A stretch of 49,967 nucleotides of DNA from Aquiluna sp. (GTDB lineage Bacteria > Actinomycetota > Actinomycetes > Actinomycetales > Microbacteriaceae). Position numbers and translations under genes: made by a program. The stretch is taken from assembly GCA_018402685.1 (NCBI GenBank), contig JAGYIJ010000003.1:1-49967 (forward strand), in the 5' to 3' direction. How positions within the stretch are numbered: position 1 is the first letter of the stretch; each line of letters begins with the position of its first letter. The notes under the pieces were generated by a model. The model had not been told where the DNA came from. It ran no database searches and saw only the letters and a program-made list of their open reading frames with translations. Positions 47,909 through 49,967 of the stretch are shown here, piece after piece.

Positions 47909-49219
47909 ATGCAAGACCGCAAGCTCATCAGCCAACTGGCCCAAGGCCAGGACGGTCCAGTCTCGATTGGCGGCTGGGTGGAAACCTTGCGAGACCAAAA
48001 GCGAATTCAGTTCATCATCATTCGCGATGAATCAGGTTCGGTTCAGGTCACCTATCCTCGTCCAGCAGACGAGGATGCACTTGCTGACCAGGTGAGCGGA
48101 TTGACCAACGGCAGCTTCGTCGAAATTCACGGCAACCTCAAGCACGATGAGCGAGTCAAGCTTGGTGGCATCGAGATTTTGCTGACCGACCTCAAAGTGA
48201 TCTCCGAATCCTTGCCAGACAGCCCAATTGCCGAGGACACCTCTATCGACAAAAGACTGGACTGGAGATTCTTAGACTTCAGGCGCCCGGAGCTAAACCT
48301 GATGATGCGGGTGCAGACAACTATCGAACAGAGCTGGCGTGAACACTGGTTGGCAAACGACTTTGTTGAGATCCACTCCCCGAAGCTGATGGCTTCGCCA
48401 TCAGAATCTCACGCCGAGCTATTCAAGCTGGAGTACTTCGAGACTCACGCCTACTTGGCCCAATCCCCTCAGTTCTACAAGCAAATGGCAATGGCCGCGG
48501 GTCTTGGCAGAGTGTTTGAGATTGGTCCGGTTTTCCGAGCTGATCCTTCCTTCACCTCAAGACACGCGACCGAGTTCGTCTCGGTTGACATGGAGATGAG
48601 CTTTATTGACTCTCACGAAGATGTCATGACATTCCAAGAGCAGCTAATGGTCAAGGCCATCCAGGCGGTCAAGGACAAGCACGGCGAGGAAATTGAGAAG
48701 CTCTACGGCTTTGAGGTCAAGGTTCCCGCAACCCCGTTCCCAAGAATTCCACTGGCCGAAGCTCACGAGATTGTTGAGGCCCGTGGCTACAAGGTCCCTC
48801 GTCAAGATGGCGATCTAGACCCTGAGGGTGAGCGCCAGATCGCAGCCCATGTCGAGGAGGCATTTGGCCACGAATTCGTATTCCTGACCGACTACCCCAA
48901 GAACATTCGCCCCTTCTACCACATGAGACACGAGGGCAACGATGCGCTAACCAAGAGCTACGACCTGATCTGGAAGGGCACCGAGATCACCACCGGTGCT
49001 CAGCGTGAGCACCGGATTGATGTCTTGGACTCCCAGGCTAGAGACAAGGGCCTAGACCCAGAGAGCCTTGGCTTTTACATGGACTTCTTCCGCTACGGAG
49101 CCCCCGCGCACGGTGGTTTTGGCATGGGCCTGACAAGAGTCGTCATGCTCTTGCTGAACTTGCCAAACATTCGTGAGGCCAGCTTCTTGTTCCGCGGACC
49201 AAACCGCCTGGAGCCCTAG
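47909..49219 (+). CDS. aspS: Aspartyl-tRNA synthetase, archaeal/eukaryotic-like (probably Asp/Asn non-discriminating)
   Basis: The protein has 436 aa. An N-terminal OB-fold anticodon-binding domain (SIGGWVETLRDQKRIQFIIIRDESG) precedes the class II core: motif 1 region FVEIHSPKLMASPSESHAELF, motif 2 FRADPSFTSRHATEF, LWKGTEITTGAQREHRID region and motif 3 GGFGMGLTRVVMLLLNL. The length and lack of the GAD insertion separate it from the ~590-aa bacterial AspRS and place it in the archaeal/AspS2 type. The ATG at 47909 has AGAGGA upstream. It would charge tRNA-Asp and perhaps tRNA-Asn, in which case GatCAB is needed elsewhere. Confidence 0.9.
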   Translation: MQDRKLISQLAQGQDGPVSIGGWVETLRDQKRIQFIIIRDESGSVQVTYPRPADEDALADQVSGLTNGSFVEIHGNLKHDERVKLGGIEILLTDLKVISESLPDSPIAEDTSIDKRLDWRFLDFRRPELNLMMRVQTTIEQSWREHWLANDFVEIHSPKLMASPSESHAELFKLEYFETHAYLAQSPQFYKQMAMAAGLGRVFEIGPVFRADPSFTSRHATEFVSVDMEMSFIDSHEDVMTFQEQLMVKAIQAVKDKHGEEIEKLYGFEVKVPATPFPRIPLAEAHEIVEARGYKVPRQDGDLDPEGERQIAAHVEEAFGHEFVFLTDYPKNIRPFYHMRHEGNDALTKSYDLIWKGTEITTGAQREHRIDVLDSQARDKGLDPESLGFYMDFFRYGAPAHGGFGMGLTRVVMLLLNLPNIREASFLFRGPNRLEP

Positions 49220-49610
49220 AGCCAGTTCTCGACCCTGAGGCCCGGGACATTCTCGAAGTGTTTCAGGTTGTTTGAAACCAGAGTTGCATCTAGCGCTAGA
49301 GCGTGACCTGCAATCAGGCTGTCGAAGTAACCCGTTGGCTTTCCTATGGTTCTGAGAGTCTTTCTAACGAAGGCAGCAGCCTGAGCGGCCTCGGAATCAA
49401 AATCGAACACCGTGCTCGATGCGAGGAAAAGCCGGGCCATTTTCACTGACTTTGGCTGACAGGTTTTGAAGGCTGAGTCCGAAGGCGATCTCGTGATAAC
49501 TAATTACAGAAATACCCCACTCATCTGCTTGCAGGGTCAGCAACTTCGTGGCAATCCCGTGTTGAGACTTGATTGCGTAGCTAGAGATGTCTGTGTCAAT
49601 CAGGAAGCAT
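49216..49610 (-). CDS. vapC: VapC-type PIN-domain toxin, two frame breaks
   Basis: Expected to be an RNase of a type II toxin-antitoxin pair, about 130 aa. PIN motifs: FLIDTDISSYAIK (first Asp), ISVISYHEIAFGLSL (acidic Glu) and DSLIAGHALALDATLVSNNLKHF with VPGLRVENWL at the end. The N-terminal half and the C-terminal half lie in two frames (extra base about 49435-49447). The start is uncertain: the ATG at 49610 gives MLLIDTDIS only if one base is removed near 49603-49608; an alternative is an upstream TTG. It overlaps aspS by 4 bases tail-to-tail. Confidence 0.8.
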
Positions 49611-49897
49611 TTTGATTCGCCTGTTGTTCGAAGACGCTTCTATCGTCAATCACCTGGTCCCTTGTGATTGCAGCTTCAAAGACTGCGTCGTCGACCTGCC
49701 TCCTCCGAGGCAAGCTTTTCAAGCAAGGTTTTCATCCTTCCCGCCTTTTGAGTGATGACGATGTCTCCAGATATTGGGTTTCGGGAGAGCGTTATCTCAC
49801 CCTCGCTCACCCAGCCAGCTGGAATCCTGACAGCCAGAGAGCCGCCGTTTCTAAAGAGTTTTGTTGTAATCACGTCTGCCACTTTGCCACCAATCAT
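49600..49897 (-). CDS. vapB: VapB-type antitoxin, frame-interrupted
   Basis: It is a small AbrB-like DNA-binding antitoxin (KLFRNGGSLAVRIPAGWV, SGDIVITQKAGRMKTLLEKLA) partnering VapC. Reading from the ATG at 49897 the frame stops in GRRRSL after about 73 aa. The +1 frame continues VFEAAITRDQVIDDRS and ends at 49600, overlapping vapC. One extra base near 49690-49695 (GTCGAC) is to be removed, giving 98 aa. The truncated version would lack the toxin-binding C-terminus. Confidence 0.8.
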
Positions 49898-49900
49898 TAT

Positions 49901-49919
49901 GTCTAGACACAGTCTAGAC
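49901..49919. promoter_or_regulatory. VapB autoregulatory operator, two repeats
   Basis: Two identical palindromes GTCTAGAC (49901-49908 and 49912-49919) are spaced 11 bases apart, one DNA turn, three bases upstream of the vapB start. This is the kind of repeated operator to which VapBC complexes bind cooperatively. Confidence 0.7.
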
Positions 49920-49936
49920 AGCTGGCTTGTGGATAA

Positions 49937-49967
49937 CTAGACCCAGTTCTCGATTTTGAGACCAGGG
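49937..49967 (-). CDS. Tail of a second VapC-like toxin (partial)
   Basis: The last 31 bases on the minus strand read PGLKIENWV then TAG, almost identical to the end of the upstream-listed VapC (PGLRVENWL). It is the C-terminus of a second PIN toxin whose body lies beyond the window, indicating tandem vapBC modules. Confidence 0.55.
   Translation of the reverse strand, partial: PGLKIENWV

Overview
The window looks like the chromosome of a small-genome actinobacterium of moderate GC content, most plausibly a freshwater Microbacteriaceae-type organism. The evidence is the order tRNA-Thr, tRNA-Met, hadA, hadB, murB, tRNA-Trp, secE, nusG, rplK, rplA, the NusG with a long acidic N-terminal arm, System II cytochrome c assembly, a complete-looking menaquinone pathway (menF, D, C, B, E, A, G), and very tight packing with many stop/start and tail-to-tail overlaps. 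Genus level is inference only.

Layout. 1-2.7 kb: two exported surface-type proteins (LamG plus glycine-rich, and IPT/TIG). 2.8-5.7 kb: rplJ-rplL with an attenuator-like hairpin in the leader, then a DEAD-box helicase. 5.8-8.7 kb: glutaredoxin-like protein, HAD hydrolase, unknown membrane protein, PfkB sugar kinase. 8.7-12.8 kb: a two-component system and a RecB-like nuclease. 12.8-18.8 kb: rplA-rplK-nusG-secE-tRNA-Trp, aspartate aminotransferase, murB-hadB-hadA, and tRNA-Met and tRNA-Thr. 18.8-30 kb: a maltodextrin block, with malE-malF-malG-GH13 on the minus strand, two tandem GH13 alpha-glucosidases diverging from it, and a LacI-type regulator. Matching LacI-type operator palindromes lie in the shared intergenic region and in front of the regulator gene. 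30-35 kb: YajQ, ManA, an MFS transporter and a ferredoxin reductase. 34.2-43.5 kb: menaquinone biosynthesis including the polyprenyl chain. 43.5-47.2 kb: ccsB-resB-ccdA-tlpA. 47.2-49.2 kb: phosphoglycerate mutase-like protein and an archaeal-type aspartyl-tRNA synthetase. 49.2 kb to the end: a vapBC module with its operator and the tail of a second VapC.

The dominant anomaly is reading-frame integrity. At least 16 genes, including essential ones such as rplJ, are broken by single-base indels. Where the expected protein can be followed, almost all are one extra base, and one (the aminotransferase) is one missing base. Restoring one base (two in three genes) gives a whole-codon length and a canonical protein in each. 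About eleven of these sites sit on perfect 6-bp palindromes. I treat the genes as functional in the organism and the indels as most likely errors of the read or assembly, and report the pattern separately. Interrupted genes are given as single features spanning all their frames.

No rRNA, CRISPR array, prophage or insertion sequence was seen, and no stretch over 300 bases lacks a gene.
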